Positions 62,954-64,000 of a stretch of 64,000 nt of DNA are shown one piece after another. A program made the translations under genes and the position numbers. Source of the DNA: UMGS1519 sp050951095 (GTDB lineage Bacteria; Actinomycetota; Coriobacteriia; Coriobacteriales; Eggerthellaceae); contig JBMNIQ010000002.1 of NCBI GenBank assembly GCA_050951095.1, forward strand, positions 310,001-374,000. The letters run 5' to 3'. The notes beneath the pieces were generated by a model, which was not told the DNA's origin, did no database searches, and worked only from the letters and a program-made list of their open reading frames with translations. Each line of letters opens with the position of its first letter. The first letter of the stretch is position 1.

Positions 62954-64000
62954 GCGCGCGCAATCCTCATACGTTCTCTTTCGCCGCCTATCTGGGCGCT
63001 CATCGCGGTGCGCTTGCCTTCTGCGTGCTGTGCTGCGTGTTCGCGTGGCCGATTCTGGCAGCCATGGGCGTGGGCGAAAACGAACGGGCCCTGCTCATCG
63101 TGCTTCTGGCCCTGGTCTTCGCGGTGCTGCTGGCGGGCGGCTGGACGCGCGAACGCGCCTGGGTGGAGGAAGCGCGCCGCATTGCCGGTGCCGATGCGGA
63201 CGCCCTGGCCCTTGCGACCGATATCGAAGACGCGGACAGCCTGGAAGGGGAGGCCTTGGTCGATGCCGTGCGGGCCGTGGCGGCTGAAGCTGCCAGCCAG
63301 GCGGGTGCCGCCCGTGCTGCCGAGGCCGACTACCGCGACTTCGTGGAGACCTGGGTCCACGAGGTGAAGACCCCGCTTGCAGCTGCGAACCTGTTCGTGG
63401 AGAACGCGAACGACCCGGCGTTGCGGCCGCTGTCCCGCGAACTCTCCCGGGTAGAGGCCTATGTGGAGCAGGCGCTGTTCTTCGCCCGGTCGTCGTCGCT
63501 GGAAAACGACTATGTGGTGCGCGACCGGGCCTTGGGCCCCGTGGTGGCCGAAGCCGTGAAGTCGCGCGCAACCCAGCTGATCGAGGCCCATGTGGCGGTT
63601 GACCTTTCAGGGCTGTCGCGCGCCGATGGAAGCGACGTGGTGGTGTCCTGCGATCCGAAGTGGCTGGCATTCATCATCGGGCAGCTGATAGACAACGCCG
63701 TGCGCTACCGGCCCGACCCCGACCGCGATGGGCGCACGCCGCGTATCGTCCTTTCGGCAACGGAAGAGCAGGTGGGCACGGCGCAGGAGCGCGTGGTGCT
63801 TTCGGTGCGCGACAACGGGTGCGGCATTTCGGCCGCCGACCTGCCGCGCGTGTTCGAACGGGGCTTCACGGGCGACAACGGCCGTTCGCAGCGCCGGTCC
63901 ACGGGGCTGGGCCTGTACCTGGTGGCCACGCTCTGCAAGAAGATGGGGCTGGGCGTGTCGATCGATTCCCAAGAAGGCGCCTGGACGGACGTGCGCGTGA
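62950..64000 (+). CDS. Sensor histidine kinase, BceS-like, 3' end outside window
   Basis: Read from a GTG at 62950 and still open at base 64000 (350 residues). Two membrane helices with almost no extracellular loop (AFCVLCCVFAWPILAAM and LLIVLLALVFAVLLAGG) mark an intramembrane-sensing kinase. The H box is FVETWVHEVKTPLAAANLF, N box QLIDNAVRY, G1 VRDNGCGI, F VFERGFTG and G2 STGLGLYLV. Kinases of this layout, such as BceS, usually sense via an antimicrobial-peptide ABC transporter encoded next door, here off the right edge. Confidence 0.88.
   Translation, partial: MSARNPHTFSFAAYLGAHRGALAFCVLCCVFAWPILAAMGVGENERALLIVLLALVFAVLLAGGWTRERAWVEEARRIAGADADALALATDIEDADSLEGEALVDAVRAVAAEAASQAGAARAAEADYRDFVETWVHEVKTPLAAANLFVENANDPALRPLSRELSRVEAYVEQALFFARSSSLENDYVVRDRALGPVVAEAVKSRATQLIEAHVAVDLSGLSRADGSDVVVSCDPKWLAFIIGQLIDNAVRYRPDPDRDGRTPRIVLSATEEQVGTAQERVVLSVRDNGCGISAADLPRVFERGFTGDNGRSQRRSTGLGLYLVATLCKKMGLGVSIDSQEGAWTDVRV

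Overview
The window is high-GC bacterial DNA carrying several layers of mobile elements. The GC-rich codon use, the style of the conjugation genes (Maff2 and PrgI small proteins, an LPXTG surface protein with VaFE repeats), the serpin and the overall gene content suggest an Actinomycetota gut commensal of the class Coriobacteriia (Eggerthellaceae or relatives). This is inference; no rRNA or housekeeping gene is present to fix the taxonomy.

Layout. (1) 1-5468, defence cargo: a LlaJI-type restriction endonuclease cut by the left edge, and a two-gene leftward operon of a protein with a serpin-like C-terminal domain followed by an OLD-family ATPase/TOPRIM nuclease (frameshifted). (2) 5639-14927, a head-tail-lysis block of a siphophage-like prophage without visible terminase, portal, tail tube or tape measure, so probably a remnant. 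(3) 15059-17887, an ORF6N/PLD-like protein with a striking set of seven related palindromes (one inside the gene, six upstream), a tyrosine integrase and the 3' part of a tRNA-Met as attachment site, with short repeat arrays on both sides. (4) 18345-43452, an integrative conjugative or mobilizable element: Xis-like HTH, an IS110 insertion, VirD4/TraG, Maff2, PrgI, VirB4, NlpC/P60 hydrolase, VirB6-like protein, a VaFE/LPXTG adhesin, an EVE-McrB/McrC/DUF6508/HEPN defence operon, and a MobA/MobC module with a possible oriT. (5) 43453-53775, a recombinase-linked type I restriction specificity locus: two XerC-like recombinases, each with an hsdS cassette and the cassettes in opposite orientation, disrupted by ISL3, ermB, an ISL3 fragment, IS21 and an IS256 fragment. 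No hsdM or hsdR is present. (6) 53826-64000, apparent host chromosome: ClC channel, serpin, secreted protein, AraC regulator, iron alcohol dehydrogenase (frameshifted), acetyltransferase and a two-component system running off the right edge.

How the parts fit: the window is a defence and mobility hot spot. The strongest candidates for something undescribed are the ORF6N palindrome set, where every palindrome can be read as a variant of the short motif the in-gene copy encodes, and the serpin-like plus OLD nuclease operon. The ermB island is a recent, AT-rich Firmicutes-type insert cut at ISL3 ends on both sides; it has lost its translational attenuator leader. Four unrelated genes are each broken by one base in a short homopolymer, so some apparent pseudogenes may be sequencing errors.
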